Assembly (NCBI GenBank): GCA_015680905.1
Contig: CM027378.1
Location: forward strand, 58,181,501-58,245,500
DNA length: 64,000 nt
Direction of reading: 5' to 3'
From: Coptis chinensis
Lineage: Eukaryota; Streptophyta; Magnoliopsida; Ranunculales; Ranunculaceae
The notes below the pieces were generated by a model that saw nothing but the letters and a program-made list of their open reading frames with translations, was not told the DNA's origin and did no database searches. Position 1 is the stretch's first letter; each line of letters opens with the position of its first letter. Positions 46,348 through 58,093 of the stretch are shown one piece after another. A program made the translations under genes and the position numbers.

Positions 46348-46906
46348 GTATGTTTCCAAAGTATATTGTATAATTTTTTCAGGAAGGAATTATAAGTTGC
46401 ATTTCACTCATTTTTCAGGCTTGGTTCTGACAGGAAATATAAATTGCTGGAAATATAAATTAGATTTCACTCATTTCCTATGTCTTGGTTCTGATAGGAA
46501 ATTTTCAGGAATATCACTCATTTTTTTAGGTTTGGTTCTGACAGGTTCTGACAGGAATAGTGCATGGTGTAGACCGAGACGGAATGTAACATCCCATCTG
46601 GTTAATAGGTTCATGCCACTGTGCCTTTTCTTCATTCAATACATATGAATATTCAATACATAGGAATTATTGATGGTGGCCCATAGATTGGAATTATTGA
46701 TGGTACATTTGGATAGACATTTGGATAGATTGTGTTGTCACTTGGAGAGTGAACAAAAATCTGATAAAATATGTTGTCAATTGGAAAGTGGACCAAAATC
46801 TAACTGTCACATGTTACCTTTCATATTTCGTTTTACTCTTCTGTCTTTTAGATCAAACAAACAAACAGCCATCTTCTTCCCCACAACCAAGCTAAAAATT
46901 AAAAAA

Positions 46907-49592
46907 ATGTCTAGAGAAGATAGAATTGCATTCAACCAACGTTTATGGGGAGGATCTAGTAGTAATAGTTCGTCTTCTAGTTTTACCGGGTCGTCTTCTT
47001 GTACTTCCGCTGAATATTACTACATGGAAAAAGTAAGACATTAGCATAATGATATGATGAGGTCAAGGAGGAGGAGGAGGTTGCAGTTATTATCTACTGC
47101 TGGGGCATTAATGACTCAAGCAGCCATTGAAGATGTGGATACAGACAAACGCGGTGGATCTGTGATGGGCAGAGAATATACGTTTAGAGATGGCGGTGAT
47201 TTCAGTAAACAAAAGATATTGAGGGATTACTTCACAACACCTTGTAGGTGGCCTCCTCATAAGTTTAGGCGAAGGTACAGGATGAGTCTAGAGCTTTTTA
47301 GGTATATGTTGAAAATTGTTGCTGGATTCGACGACTACTTCAAAGACAAGGTGGATGGATTAGGTCGGCAAGCAACTTTTGGGTTGCAGAAGGGATTAGC
47401 TGCAGTTGAACAATTAGCAATTGGTTGTTCATCTGATTTAACGGATCAGTATTTTCAAATTGGAGATTCCACACAAGCTGTATCTATGAAGCGTTGGTGC
47501 AAGGCAATAATCACGGCATTTGAGGAAGAGTACTTGAGACGACCAACTGAGGCAGACACTACTAGGATATTAGCTAAAAATGTAGCAAGGGGTTTTCCAG
47601 GAATGCTTGGATCAATCGACTGTATGCACTGGGTGTGGAAGAATTGTCCAACTGGATGGGCTGGAACACATGTAGGGTACAAGAAGGAACCAACTTTGAT
47701 ACTTGAAGTCGTTGCAGACAAACAATGTTGGATCTGGCAATGCTTCTTCGGCTTACCAGGTTCGCATAATGACATTAACGTGCTTCATCGTTCCCATGTT
47801 TTTTAATCATTATAGCAAGGTGAGACTCCTGTTATTGCATTTACTGTAGGGATGTCCATTCTGCCCGAAACCCGCCCAAAACCCGAAAAAAAAACCCGCA
47901 CCGAACCCTCCCCGAGCCCGACAAAACCCGAACCCGAACCCAGACCGAAATACATAGGGTCGGGTTTGGTCACACTATCTAAACCCGGACCGACCCGAAC
48001 CCGACCCGATAATTTGGCCCTAAACCCGTTAAAAGGGTTAAAAAGCCCGAAACCATATCCAGACCGAACCCGAACCCAAAACCCAATTATATAGGGTAAA
48101 AATGCCCGACCAAAACCCGAACCCGAACCAGACCATAATTCCCAACAACTATATTTTCATTTATTATCTATTTATCTTCAACAAACTTTTAGTCTTTTTT
48201 TGCTCATTACTATTTACTTTTGGTCTTCAAGACAAATTACCTTTGACCGTACCTTTACTTACTTCTCTTCTCTTCCCTCCAACAACTCCCCAAGAACAAG
48301 ACAACCCAATCACACGTTCATGATGAAGAGATTGGTGGGTTTGATAGTCTTTGTTAAGTTTGCATTCACTCGAGAAAATTTGCAGCACCTCCTCAAATAT
48401 CTCTTTCTAAATGTGGTCACCAAGGCTGAGCAAATCAACAGGTCGGATTCACACCACCACAAGAAACTGAAACTCCCAAAAAGCCATCAATCTTATTGTC
48501 AAATCAACAAGTCAGATTCACACCACCACAAGAAGTCGAAACTCCTAAAAAAACCATCAATCTTATTGAGTTATTGTCTTGGAATTGCTTGCTTTGCTTG
48601 GTCTACTTTTCTCTTCTTTTGCTTTTCAAAAAATGCAATCCTGTGTGTTTTGAATCTTTGATGACTGTTGGGTGGCTTTACGATGTTAAAGTTAAACAGA
48701 TCAAATCCAATAAAAGAAGATGGCTTTTGATTAATTAGATGAAAAAGGGGTTTTTTCTTGAGATCTTGAGATCTAATAACTGAAAATGACATTCCTGATG
48801 AAGAGATTTAATATTCTTTTATTTCATATATTTCGGGTTTTACCATACCCGAAACCCGAACCCGAACCCGACGGGTACCCGAAATATAGGGTTAGGGTAG
48901 GGTTTGGTCACATGTATCCAACAAATACCCGAACCCAAACCCGACCCGCAAAGAATAGGGCCGGGCCCGGGTAACCCGATACCCGTTCAAAACCCGAAAA
49001 ATCGGGTTCGGGCCGGGTCGGGTACCCGTTTGGACATCCCTAATTTACTGTGAATGATAATGACTACGATATGGGATATTATCTTGTTGATGGTATTTAC
49101 CTAAAATGGGACACATTTGTTCAAGCCATTCGTTATCCAAGAAATAAGCATGAAAAGATCTTTACTCAATGTCAAGAAGCTGCAAGAAAAGATATCGAAA
49201 GGACGTTTGGAGTTTTGTAGGCACGATGGCATATTATTAAGGCTTCTGCGCGTTGTCATAGTGTTGTTGTTCTTGGAGACATAATGAAGGCATGCATTAT
49301 AATGCATAATATGATTGTTGAGAATGAACGTGCAAGTGGAGTGTGGAATTGGAAAGGTCAGAGGAAAGAAACAATACATGCGCTCTTTCAGGAAAATGAT
49401 GGTTATCACTTTGTATATCAGATGATTCAAGCAAGAAATAAAATCAGAAATGAAGTTACACATACTAATCTTCAAAAGGACTTAGTTGAGCATGTTTTTA
49501 ATTGGACTGGTATTGAAGAAACAGCATTACCAATACCAATTTATTATCCAAATTGGTCGGATCCAGAGGAAGCAGAAGGAGCGGAAAATTAA
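46907..49592 (+). pseudogene. Harbinger-type DDE transposase, split by a hAT insertion
   Basis: The N-terminus MSREDRIAFNQRLW is followed by a serine-rich stretch and YYMEKVRH, a single stop at 47042-47044, and an in-frame continuation (47054-47806). The continuation holds FRRRYRMSLELFRYMLKIV, GFPGMLGSIDCMHWVWKN, WAGTHVGYKKEP and GLPGSHNDINVLHRS. After the insertion (47847-49042) it ends with YYLVDGIYLKWDTFVQAIRY, AARKDIERTFGVL, a stop at 49218-49220, and ARWHIIKASAR to 49592. The catalytic residues are visible: D in GSIDCMHW, D in SHNDINV, E in DIERTFG. It would excise and insert the element in the nucleus. Two stops, a frameshift near 47805 and the insertion inactivate it. Confidence 0.85.
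47847..49042. mobile_element. Non-autonomous hAT-type element inside the transposase
   Basis: Perfect 12-bp terminal inverted repeats TAGGGATGTCCA are flanked by an 8-bp duplication ATTTACTG (47839-47846 and 49043-49050). Both features fit the hAT superfamily. The element is 1196 bp. Its ends are filled with AACCCGAACCCG-like repeats, inverted between the two sides (47860-48135 and 48840-49030). The middle (48140-48830) has no recognised protein; a 56-base block (TCAACA..TCAGATTCACACCACC) is duplicated near 48435 and 48505. Confidence 0.9.
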
Positions 49593-49998
49593 AATGGAAA
49601 TGAAAGTGTATTTCCTATGTATTTCCTAATGTGAACTATGAAGTTCCAAAGTATTTCCCATGTATTTCCTAATGTGAACTATGAAATTCCAAAGTATTTC
49701 CTAATGTATTTCCTAATGTAATTCAAAGAAGTTCTTATTATGTGTTTTATAAGTTGTGTTTTAATGAACTATATTACAATGTATTTTAATTTTATTGGTA
49801 ATTGTATTTCTCTGAAAATAATTATATTGGAAAGAACATACATAGTACATTAATTAAAAAAAATAGTGAAATTAAAATACATAGTTCATTAATTAAAAAT
49901 ACAGTGAAATTAAAATACATAGTGGATTAATTAAAAAGACATTGAAATTAAAATACATAGTGCATTAATTAAAATAAAATACTAGATATTACATAAGC
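49593..49998. repeat. AT-rich spacer with short tandem repeats
   Basis: Two short tandem families: GTATTTCC(C/T)ATGTATTTCCTAA with AATGTGAACTATGAA (49605-49720), and ATTAAAATACATAGT(G/T)CATTA (49845-49975). It lies between the convergent ends of the transposase and the Myb-type ORF. Confidence 0.7.
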
Positions 49999-51113
49999 TT
50001 AGTTAGAGCTAAAACCACCTCTAGCCCTTGCCCATTCAGCACGTATTTCAACTTGTTGTTGCTCGATTAGAAAAGCGGTATCAGGATGGAGGACACTTGT
50101 ATCGGTCGCTAAAATCTTAGCTTCATATTGCATCTTTTGATGCCGATTTTTTCCAATTAAACTTGATATTTTTCCATTTGAATCCGATTGTTTTCCTCTC
50201 TTGCTATTACAGTTCTTTGACCAATGCAAGCTCCCTTTCCCTAAGTTCTAAGCACTTTTGTGTTTCATTTGCATCATTTACAAATGTATCCTCCAAACGT
50301 GTAAAGTAACCCTCTAACATACCAACTAATTTTTCTTGGTTCCTCTTGGACTTGGCTTTCTTCGATCCAAGAGGACGCTCCATTTCTTGAGAACCCTCCA
50401 ATTCAACTCCACCAACACTTAGTGAATTAGAAGTTGAATCTTCAATGTCACTTTTGCGACCTTTTCCCTTTGTAGGGCGGTTTGACCTTGTCTCAAAAAT
50501 GCTACTCCACTTTGGATTATCCTTGAGTATAACATAACAATGATCAAGTGAAAAAGACAATTTTTCTTGTTGTTGGTACGTCATCCTTGCCTCAGACAAC
50601 TAAAAAATAAAATGGTGGTAATTAGACTAAAATAATCACTAAGACTAAGATAATTAAACTAAAATAATAATTAGACTAAGCTAATAATTAGACTAAGACT
50701 AGAATGGAAATAATAATTAGACTAAGATAATTAGACTAAGACTAAGATAATCAATAATTGACAAATTTATCGAAGTTGTAATTACCTGGCTTTGTATTGT
50801 TGTACCACTTGCATGTCGAGCCTCCACCGCATTCACAATTGCAACAAACTTGTTCATCATCTTCGAAATATATTTCCATCTACCGCTAATTGAATCAGAA
50901 GACCTATCCGACCCACATGTTTGATTGAACTCGTTTGTTGTAAGATTCCAAAATCCATTTGCATTTTGGAAAGCACCAACAATAGAGTCTTCACTAATTT
51001 TTATCCAAGCAAGGCATAAAGCTTGATCTTCGGACATGTATGCTAAAGTGAGTCTTTGTTTTTGCTTGAGTACTACCACTTGCTTGAGTTGTTTGAGATG
51101 CTTGAGATGCCAT
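49999..51113 (-). pseudogene. PIF ORF1: Myb-like / NAM-associated-domain protein, frameshifted
   Basis: Exon 1 (50786-51113) starts MASQASQTTQASGSTQ and, after a frameshift near 51045, reads EDQALCLAWIKISEDSIVG, QNANGFWNLTTNEFN and RSSDSISGRWKYISKMMNKF, a Myb/SANT-like DNA-binding region. An intron (50599-50785, GT-AG) leads to exon 2: ARMTYQQQEKLSFSLDHCYV, NPKWSSIF, RPTKGKGRKS and RPLGSKKAKSKRNQ, a NAM-associated-type C-terminal part. A second frameshift near 50215 precedes the tail, which ends EWARARGGFSSN. In PIF elements this protein helps the transposase bind DNA. Assigned from domain look and its place opposite the transposase. Confidence 0.75.
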
Positions 51114-51290
51114 TTGATTTTTTTTTTTTTGAAGAACTGATTTTGAAGAAGAAGAAATATGATTGTTGGAAGTGAGTGTGAGTTGTAATGTAATGGAACA
51201 AATGTTGTATATATACCAAAGTTTTTATTTTTTACCGTTTTTGACCGTTCTGACTTTCTGACTGTTGGTGAACTAGCCGTTAGGACTCCG

Positions 51291-51391
51291 GACGGGATGT
51301 TAGATTCCGTCTAGAAAAAAAATATAGCGAGACGGGATGTTGGATTCCGTCTGCTAAGTTTTGTAATCCAGACGGAATCCAACATGCCGTC
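51291..51391. repeat. Right-end motif of the PIF element, three copies
   Basis: GACGGGATGTTAGATTCCGT at 51291, GACGGGATGTTGGATTCCGT at 51331 and an inverted copy at 51370-51391. The partner at 46577-46598 agrees at most positions. Confidence 0.7.
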
Positions 51392-51938
51392 CGAAGATAT
51401 CAAGTCATCCACTATCTCGATTGAAGGTTTCACCTTGGTTTCAACTTGGCAAAATAGTCACCAGTTATTCACCTTTGCATTGGGCACTGCTTTTCCACAA
51501 AATAGAGGTGACTATAGTTACAAACCCCTCATTATCACTTGCATTGAGAATGCTCTAAGACTAGTAGGATCCTACAATTTGAATATCCATATATCACTCC
51601 ATAACCAGAAATGCCAGGTTCCCAAGAGAAGATCCATACACATTTATTAGCTTAACTATATCTTCCATTTGTAGTCCTTGACTCGATCTAGATACTCTTC
51701 TAAAATTGTTGCTAAGCATCTAGTTCTTCATTCTGTCTTTATATATCTTCAAGTAAGTTACTCATTGTTGCTTCGGGAAATGAGAATTATGCACATGATG
51801 TCTTGTGACTTCCCTTTGGAGATGACTAATTTAATATACAACTTCTATTCCCGTCATGAGACACTTCGTTTCTATTTCTCCACGGTGAGATAGCACCATA
51901 AATTACTACTGAGTTCTATAGATGCCTAACTAAATTGC
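51392..51938. other. Unassigned stretch between PIF element and Tat LTR
   Basis: Short open frames (51384-51650, 51678-51893) show no recognisable domain. It may be flanking DNA of the older insertions. Confidence 0.3.
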
Positions 51939-52533
51939 TGTGAGGGAGTAATATTCACATCCAATGAATATCGCACACGTGTCCAGTATATACAGAACTA
52001 CCAACCGACATCATATCCTCGTCCTCAGAGCTCGCTTCATAGTGACTCGACTCAGGCAAGAAACCTATTCAACTCGCGTCGACAACGATGTCACCACCGA
52101 CCGATCGCACGTACTCGTCCTACAAGCTCGCTTCTAAGTGACTCGAGTCAAATAAACGATTTCACCCAGAAGCGAGCTCCATATCGCTCAATCCTCTCAT
52201 CCACAACGGCTCGTAACGTATGTCTTTACTACAGCTATCAAGACCGAAGCTTCAGGTGCGCATCACAGTAAATGTTCATAACTCGCCATCATGGCAAGTG
52301 AGTGACCTGAAGACCTGGATCTGATCTGACGTGGGAGTGCAAGAGGTGCGGGCACCTTGCCTATATAAAGAAGATGAGGAACTACGTCTAACCTGATTCA
52401 AGTCTCCCCCCAGCAGAGAGAACTTGATACGTAGGTAGTTCGTCCAAAATGAATTCAGTCAAACCCCATCAAACAATCCTTTCACCCCTAAATTGCCTAC
52501 ATCACTAAGGTTAAACGAAATATAACATTTACA
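51939..52533 (+). repeat. Tat element 5' LTR (left limit tentative)
   Basis: The right end ...AACATTTACA directly precedes the primer site. The left end is placed at TGTGAGGGAGTAATATTCACA because LTRs begin with TG, but no second LTR is in the window to confirm it. TATA box TATATAA at 52363-52369 fits a U3 promoter. Confidence 0.5.
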
Positions 52534-52549
52534 TTGGCGCCGTCTGTGG
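52534..52549 (+). promoter_or_regulatory. Tat element primer binding site
   Basis: TTGGCGCCGTCTGTGG directly follows the LTR end, a form commonly seen in Tat-type elements. Confidence 0.85.
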
Positions 52550-52616
52550 CTCTATTTCTTGAGTTCACAAAGCTTCAAACAAAAAACCTACAAACAAAAT
52601 CTCAAGCCCACGAAGC

Positions 52617-53890
52617 ATGAAAAGCCTCCAGGATCAACTGAAGAGTATGGCCACCTAGATGGAAGCCATGAACGATAGCATCGCCCAGCTCCAGCAGGAG
52701 AACGCAGCACTAAAAACCCAGGTCGAGTCCCAGAACCCGAATGGAATCACCACTGAGGACGGAAATAACAAGGTCAACCAACAAATCAACAGCCTCTCCC
52801 AGCGGATCGAACAAAACACCGACAAAAAGAACGCCACTCAGGTCTTTCAGAAGGTGCTGAAGATGTATCGAGCGTCCCCCGCACAACTGAGGTACTCAAT
52901 AACCCCCCCCCCCCAGATTTCATTCAGCCTCGGTTCGCAATGTACGATGGCAGCACGTGCCCAAGTCAGCACATAGCTCGCTACATTTAGAGCCTCGCAC
53001 TCTACAGTGCACAGGAGTTCGACCACCTACAGTGCCACTTGTTCCCAGCAAGCTTAAAAGATGGAGCTCTCGATTGGTTCTACTCAATGGGACCAAACTC
53101 AATCGACAGCTTCGAAAAACTAACTGACCAGTTCGCCAACTAGTATGTCCACAACAGACGTAGGAAAGCCGACCTTAATTCACTCTTTCAATTGTCTCAG
53201 GAGAGTGACGAACCAATTAGCACCTTCTTAGGGCATTTCAAGACAAAGCTACTACCCATGGAGAGCAGCCTCAAGGAGTCGTTCACCACAGTGGCCTTCA
53301 CCAACGCGATCAGGAAGAACACTGGTCTGTCCAGGTCGATCATGAAGGAACACCCTGAAACACTGGCCGAACTGTATGCACATGTAGAGAAGGAGTACAT
53401 CAAGCTTGTAGAAGGCCTCGAAAAAGAAGGACTGAATGAAGTAGATGAGGTCGCTGCGATCTCAGATATAGCCCCATCTTCTAAGAAGCAACCCAGGCAA
53501 CAGGATCAGTAGACCAGCACCCAACCCAAACCAAAAGAGAGTTCGTTGTGCTTATAAGATCTCTAGGTTACATACTAGAGAAGATAAAAAAAAATGGCCT
53601 ATTACCGACCTGAGGTAAAACGGCCAGAACGCACACCAGGAAAACCATACTTCGCTTTCCATAAAGCAAAGTGCCATGAGACCAACGAATGCTGAAGGCT
53701 CAAGCACTACCTTCAAGACCTCATTGAGGCAAGGCATATCAAGCATTATACTAATATTGCCAATGGCGACCTGCGCCACAAGCTCATGATTCGCAGAAAG
53801 TGAAGCAGAACTCCACCATGCAACCACAACAAGGATCACTCCCACACTCAATGGACTGATCTCGTCATGAGCGCCACCAGCACTCATCTA
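52617..53890 (+). pseudogene. Tat gag, broken
   Basis: Starts MKSLQDQLKSMAT, an early stop, then MEAMNDSIAQLQQENAALKT, a coiled coil. A frameshift at the C-run (52906-52915) is followed by FAMYDGSTCPSQHIARYI, DGALDWFYSMGPNSIDSFEK and LTDQFAN, the gag core, then the open run 53192-53512 (PISTFLGHFKTKLLPMESSL). The zinc-binding region FAFHKAKCHETNEC (about 53650-53695) fits the FHxxxGHxTxEC type of Tat gag, with G changed to C. Forms the particle and packages RNA in the family. Confidence 0.8.
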
Positions 53891-54880
53891 ACAAAGATAA
53901 CAACAGAATGATCAACATGATCACCTTCTATGACGACTCTATCACGTCTACAAGGGAGAAAAGGAGATGGATCAGAACCCTACAAGAAGTCTGCCAGTTC
54001 TCCTCCTAAGTGGCTCCTACCCCACAAGCAACTAGCCGCAACACAGGAGACATCACCTTCACTGAGACCGACCTTAACAAGGTGTGCCTCCCTCATAATG
54101 ATGCTCTGGTTGTCCATGTCAAAATTGGCAACTGAACAGTAAAGCGTGTCTTGATCGACCCAAGTAGTTCATGCGATATTTTGTTCTATCAGACTATCAA
54201 GGAGATAAACCTGCCCAAGTCGATCATGATTGATCTAATTGCCCCCCTCTATGGCTTCAATGGATCTCGAGCTGACCCAAGTGGAGACATAATTCTACCC
54301 GTCTTCGTCGGGTCACGCGAAGATAAAGTCAACATTAACATGCGCTTCAGCGTTCTGGATGTTAACTCATCCTATACTGCTATTTTAGGTCGTCGTTGGA
54401 TCCATAAGATGCAAGCAGTGCCATCAACACTCCATCAGGTTTTACGCTTCCCTAGCCCCAGAGGCATGATGGAGCTCAGAAGCAACCAGCTCGATGCTCA
54501 CAATTGCAGCTAGATCCTCTTAGTTAACAAGCCTACTGGGGCTTCACTCAAAAATAAGGGAGAGATCGCCAAAACCAAGCTGACAGAAGACTTCATCTCT
54601 AAGGTCAAGACCCTGACCAAGACCCGTTGAGGCGAACTGACAAAGGGGCACACTGGGGGCTCGGTAAAAAAATGTCCCTCCAGAAGCCAGGACCCCATAG
54701 GTCACCCCTCCTCCTTAGATCACGGAGGCACTTCAAGAGACCAAGACCACATAAGTCGCTCAACCGCTAAGGCGGCTGCATAGCCCGAGTTGAAAGAAAA
54801 GGTCAACCTAGGAACTGAGGATGATTCTAAGTTCGTCTATGTAGGAGCTAACATTGATCCTACTCTCAAGGCCTAACTTG
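53891..54880 (+). pseudogene. Tat aspartic protease and linker, broken
   Basis: After a stop at 54135-54137 the frame reads VKRVLIDPSSSCDILFYQTI, where families have DTGSS; the aspartate is kept but the next two residues are changed. YTAILGRRWIHKMQAVPST follows, typical of the protease C-terminus in Tat elements. The stretch 54530-54880 is a poorly conserved linker with several stops. Confidence 0.75.
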
Positions 54881-55793
54881 TAAGCTTTTTATCATTGAAT
54901 AAAGATGTTTTTGCTTGGTTGTACATCGATGTGTCTGGAATTGATCCCAATGTTGCATGCCATAAGTTAAATGTTAACCCAAATGCTAAACCAGTTCACC
55001 AACAACCTCGAAAGTTATCCCTTAGATTTCAAAAAGCAATCAATGAAGAGGTTAAAAATCTTAAAAAAGTTGGCTTCATTAGGAAGGTTGATTACCCTGA
55101 ATGGGTCGCTAACATAGTAGTAGTCCCAAAAAAGAATGGCACAGTTCGCCTTTGCGTGGACTTTACCAACCTAAATCAAGAAACTCATAAGGATAGCTTT
55201 CCCTTACCAAGAATTGACCGACTCGTAGACCAGACCTGTGGCCACGAGCTCTTGTCATTTATGGATGCCTACAGTGGCTATAACCAAATCCCACTAGCAG
55301 AAGAAGACCAAGAGAAAACCTCATTCATAACAGAGCAAGGTATTTACTGTTACAGTGTCCTCCCGTAAGGCCTCAAGAACGCTAGAGCAACCTACCAATG
55401 ACTCGTCACCGATATGTTCCAAGACATGTTAGGTGACACCATGGATGTCTACATAGATGGCATGGTCCTTAAAAGCAAGAAAGCTAGAGATCACTTAGAT
55501 CACCTCACACAAGCGTTCACCAGACTTTGGCGAACTCAGATAAAACTGAACCCGAGAAATGTCTCTTTGGAGCGTCCTCTGGGAAATTTCTGGGGTATCA
55601 GGTCTCACAACGTGGGATAGAAGCAAACCTAGATCAGATTCATGCATTCTTGGACATGCCCAACCCAAAAACAAAGAAGCAGATACATAAACTATCAGGA
55701 ATTGTGGCAGCTCTAAACCGATTCATATCGAGAGCATCAGACAAATGCCGACCTTTCCTGCAAATTCTCAAAAAGGGTGAACAGTTTTCATAG
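54880..55793 (+). pseudogene. Tat reverse transcriptase, active site altered
   Basis: Open at 54895-55368 with DVFAWLYIDVSGIDPNVACH, GFIRKVDYPEWVANIVVVPK, RLCVDFTNLNQ and FMDAYSGYNQIPL. A stop at 55366-55368 lies just after the VLP position, a second after ARATYQ. The YxDD box reads YIDG (about 55450-55461), so the second catalytic aspartate is glycine. A frameshift near 55540-55560 leads to FLGYQVSQRGIEANLDQI and KQIHKLSGIVAALNRFISRA in the thumb. Non-functional. Confidence 0.85.
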
Positions 55794-56270
55794 AACGAGC
55801 AATGTCACCAGGCGTTCTCTACTCTCAAGGACTACTTGTCAACACCACCTGTGCTGGTAAAACCAAATGATGGTGAAACACTAGGGCTGTACTTACCAGT
55901 ATCTGACTTCACTATCAGTTCAGTTCTCTTCAAAGAGGAACAGAACGCAGAGAAACTTATCTACTTTACAAGTAAGACATTGTTGCCAGCTGAAAAGAAC
56001 TACTCCCACATTGAAAAGGCAGTACTGACATTACTTTACTTAGCAAGAAAGTTTAGACCATACGTTCAAGCACATCCAATCAAAGTGCTCACCGACCTCC
56101 CGCTAAAGAAGATCCTTCTTAAAGCCAACAAAACAACTTGCATGGCAGTATGGGCAGAATAACTTGGTGCACACCACATTGAGTTCACCCCACGAACCTC
56201 TCAGAAAGGTCAGGTCGTTGCTGATTTCTTAGCAGATTTCCCAGTTGACGACCTGAACTAGGAACCAGAG
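55794..56270 (+). pseudogene. Tat RNase H, first domain
   Basis: LKDYLSTPPVLVKPNDGETL, YLPVSDFTISSVLF, YFTSKTLLPAEKNYSHIEKA and FRPYVQAHPIKVLTDLPLKK are blocks of the Ty3-type RNase H. A stop at 56160-56162 follows AVWAE; then HIEFTPRTSQKGQVVADFLA is readable. Confidence 0.8.
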
Positions 56271-56304
56271 GTCGACACCCCATCCTCTAAGCAACACGAC
56301 CTAT

Positions 56305-56690
56305 CAGTATGGTCACTCTACATAAATGGAGCTAGCAATTTAGGTAGCAGCGGCGTCAAAGTAGTCCTAGTGTCACCAGATGGCTCTATGGTAGAAAAAT
56401 CAGTTCGCATTGATTTTACGACCTTCAACAATGAAGTTGAGTATGAAGCCTTGATCATGGAACTCCGCATGACATTAGCGCTCAAAGTTCAGGCACTCAA
56501 GGTCTTTAGCGATTCACAACTAGTCATTCGTCAGGTCACAAATGAGTATACCACCAATGAAGGTAACCTTTCTAAATACCTTCAAGTTGTAAATCAATTA
56601 CTGTCTTCTTTTACAAAGGTCACCATACACCATTTCCTACGGGAAAAGAATCGCCACGCTAACAGCTCACTCTCTACTCATCGAAGTAAT
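56305..56690 (+). pseudogene. Tat second, archaeal-type RNase H domain
   Basis: WSLYINGASNLGSSGVKVVL, EVEYEALIMELRMTLALKV, VFSDSQLVIRQVTNEYTTNE and FLREKNRHAN are blocks of the additional RNase H that marks the Tat lineage. The first aspartate (usually DG(A/S)) reads N in YINGAS, and the last acidic position is not clear after NRHAN, so it was probably inactive. Confidence 0.75.
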
Positions 56691-56779
56691 TGATAAACCT
56701 GCTTACCAAAAAAGCACGTCCTAGAAATCAGTAATCTATGCCCACTCTCTGACACTCAGATGAGTCAAACATTGATGCA

Positions 56780-57990
56780 ACCTATCATAGATTATATCCA
56801 GCTCGGCAAAGCACCAGCAATCGCACCAAGGCTAGACAAGTTCAATACCAGTCAGGTCGCTACTACCTAGTAAACGACAAACTTTTCAGAAAGTCCACCG
56901 GAGGACCCCATCTGAGGTGCATAAGCCCAGAACGAGATCAGATGATTTTCGCAGAGATCCACGAGGGAAAATGTGGAAACCACGCAGGAGGTTGCTCTTT
57001 GGCTCACAAAGCAATCTCACAAGGAGACTTCGGGCCAAGAATGCAGATCGATGCCAAGAAATATGTACTCAAATGCATGAAATGCCAAACATTTGGCCAT
57101 AATATCCTCCAGCCAGCTCGAGAACTCATCAACATTGCCAGCCCTTGGCCATTTCACATGTGGGGCTTGGACATCATGGGTCCATTCATTCTACAGAAAA
57201 GTACAGGCTTCCGGTTCATCCTAGCTGCAATAGATTACTTCACCAAATCGGTGGAAGTGATCCCCTTGGCTCATGTCAAGGAATTTAATGTCAAAAACTT
57301 CATTTGGACTAACATCATTACCAGATTTGGCCTCCCCCACACACTAGTGATGGATAATGGCTCCCAGTTCAAGGGAAAAATAGTTAAGGAATTCTTGGCT
57401 AAGTGAAATATCATTCACGCATTCTCCACTCCCCAGTATGCTCAAAGCAATGGTCAAGCAGAATCTACTAGCAAAGCAATTCTGGAGAACTTGAAAAAGA
57501 AGATTAAAAGGAACAAAAGCCAGTGGCCAATGCAACTAGAAAACATTCTATGAGCTCATAGAACGACAGCTCGTTCTAGTACATGCGAGTCACCGATCTC
57601 ACTATGCTACAGTACTGAGGCCATCATTTCTACTGAGCTAACAATTACAACGACTCGATCTGAGATCGTCGAATCTGGTTAGAACGATTCCATTCTTGCT
57701 CGAGAGGTCGACTTAATTAAAGAACGACACGACCTAGCAGCCATTCGAGTGGGATCTTACCACGAAACTCTAAGGAAGACATACAACAAGCGAGTTAACT
57801 CTCGAAATTTCCAACCTGGCGGCCTGCTCTTGAAGAAGACTAAAGATGACTCGAAACTGGCACCAACATGGGAAGGCCCTTACATAGTGGAACGAGTCGT
57901 TGGCAATGGAGCATATTAGATCAAAACCCAAGACGGACAGTCATTACCACGTCTTTGGAATACTTTCTTGTTAAAGAAATTTTATCAATA
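56780..57990 (+). pseudogene. Tat integrase, broken
   Basis: The zinc-finger region (KISC.. HEGKCGNHAGGCSLAHKAIS, CMKCQTFGH) precedes the core: D in MWGLDIMGPF, D in LVMDNGSQFKGKI, a stop at 57403-57405, then E in NGQAESTSKAILENLKKK. A further stop and frameshift near 57551 are followed by degraded GPYIVERVVGNGAY, the C-terminal domain. It ends near FLLKKFYQ at about 57990. No chromodomain seen. Confidence 0.8.
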
Positions 57991-58093
57991 AAAATTCCAT
58001 TTCCATGAGTTCTTTCTCTTAACACTATACACATAGTTTTTATTTTTCATCAATGCACTGCAATCTCTCAATGCTATTAAATAGACGCACAAT
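57991..58093 (+). other. Spacer between Tat integrase and tandem array
   Basis: AT-rich, includes AATAAAAATT just after the integrase stop; no gene. Confidence 0.5.

Larger units (their letters stand above)
46577..51391. mobile_element. PIF/Harbinger transposon with transposase and Myb/NAM-type ORF
   Basis: A Harbinger-type DDE transposase (plus) and an ORF1-type protein (minus) lie in convergent orientation, the usual two-gene content of plant PIF elements. A 22-bp motif near the left end (46577-46598) recurs inverted on the right at 51291-51312 and 51331-51352 and direct at 51370-51391, suggesting degenerate terminal repeats. Exact ends and the expected 3-bp duplication (TTA or TAA) were not found, so limits are approximate. 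Confidence 0.7.

Noticed and set aside
47455..47775. 106-codon minus-strand ORF across the Harbinger transposase
   Set aside because: It is the shadow of the transposase frame, which carries the recognised DDE motifs.
47860..48135. Telomere-like AACCCG runs
   Set aside because: The unit is a hexamer AACCCG, not the plant telomere heptamer, and lies inside hAT terminal arms.
48200..48661. 153-codon ORF in the centre of the hAT element
   Set aside because: It has no recognised domain, and half is a duplicated low-complexity block (SDSHHHKK). No transposase motif is visible.
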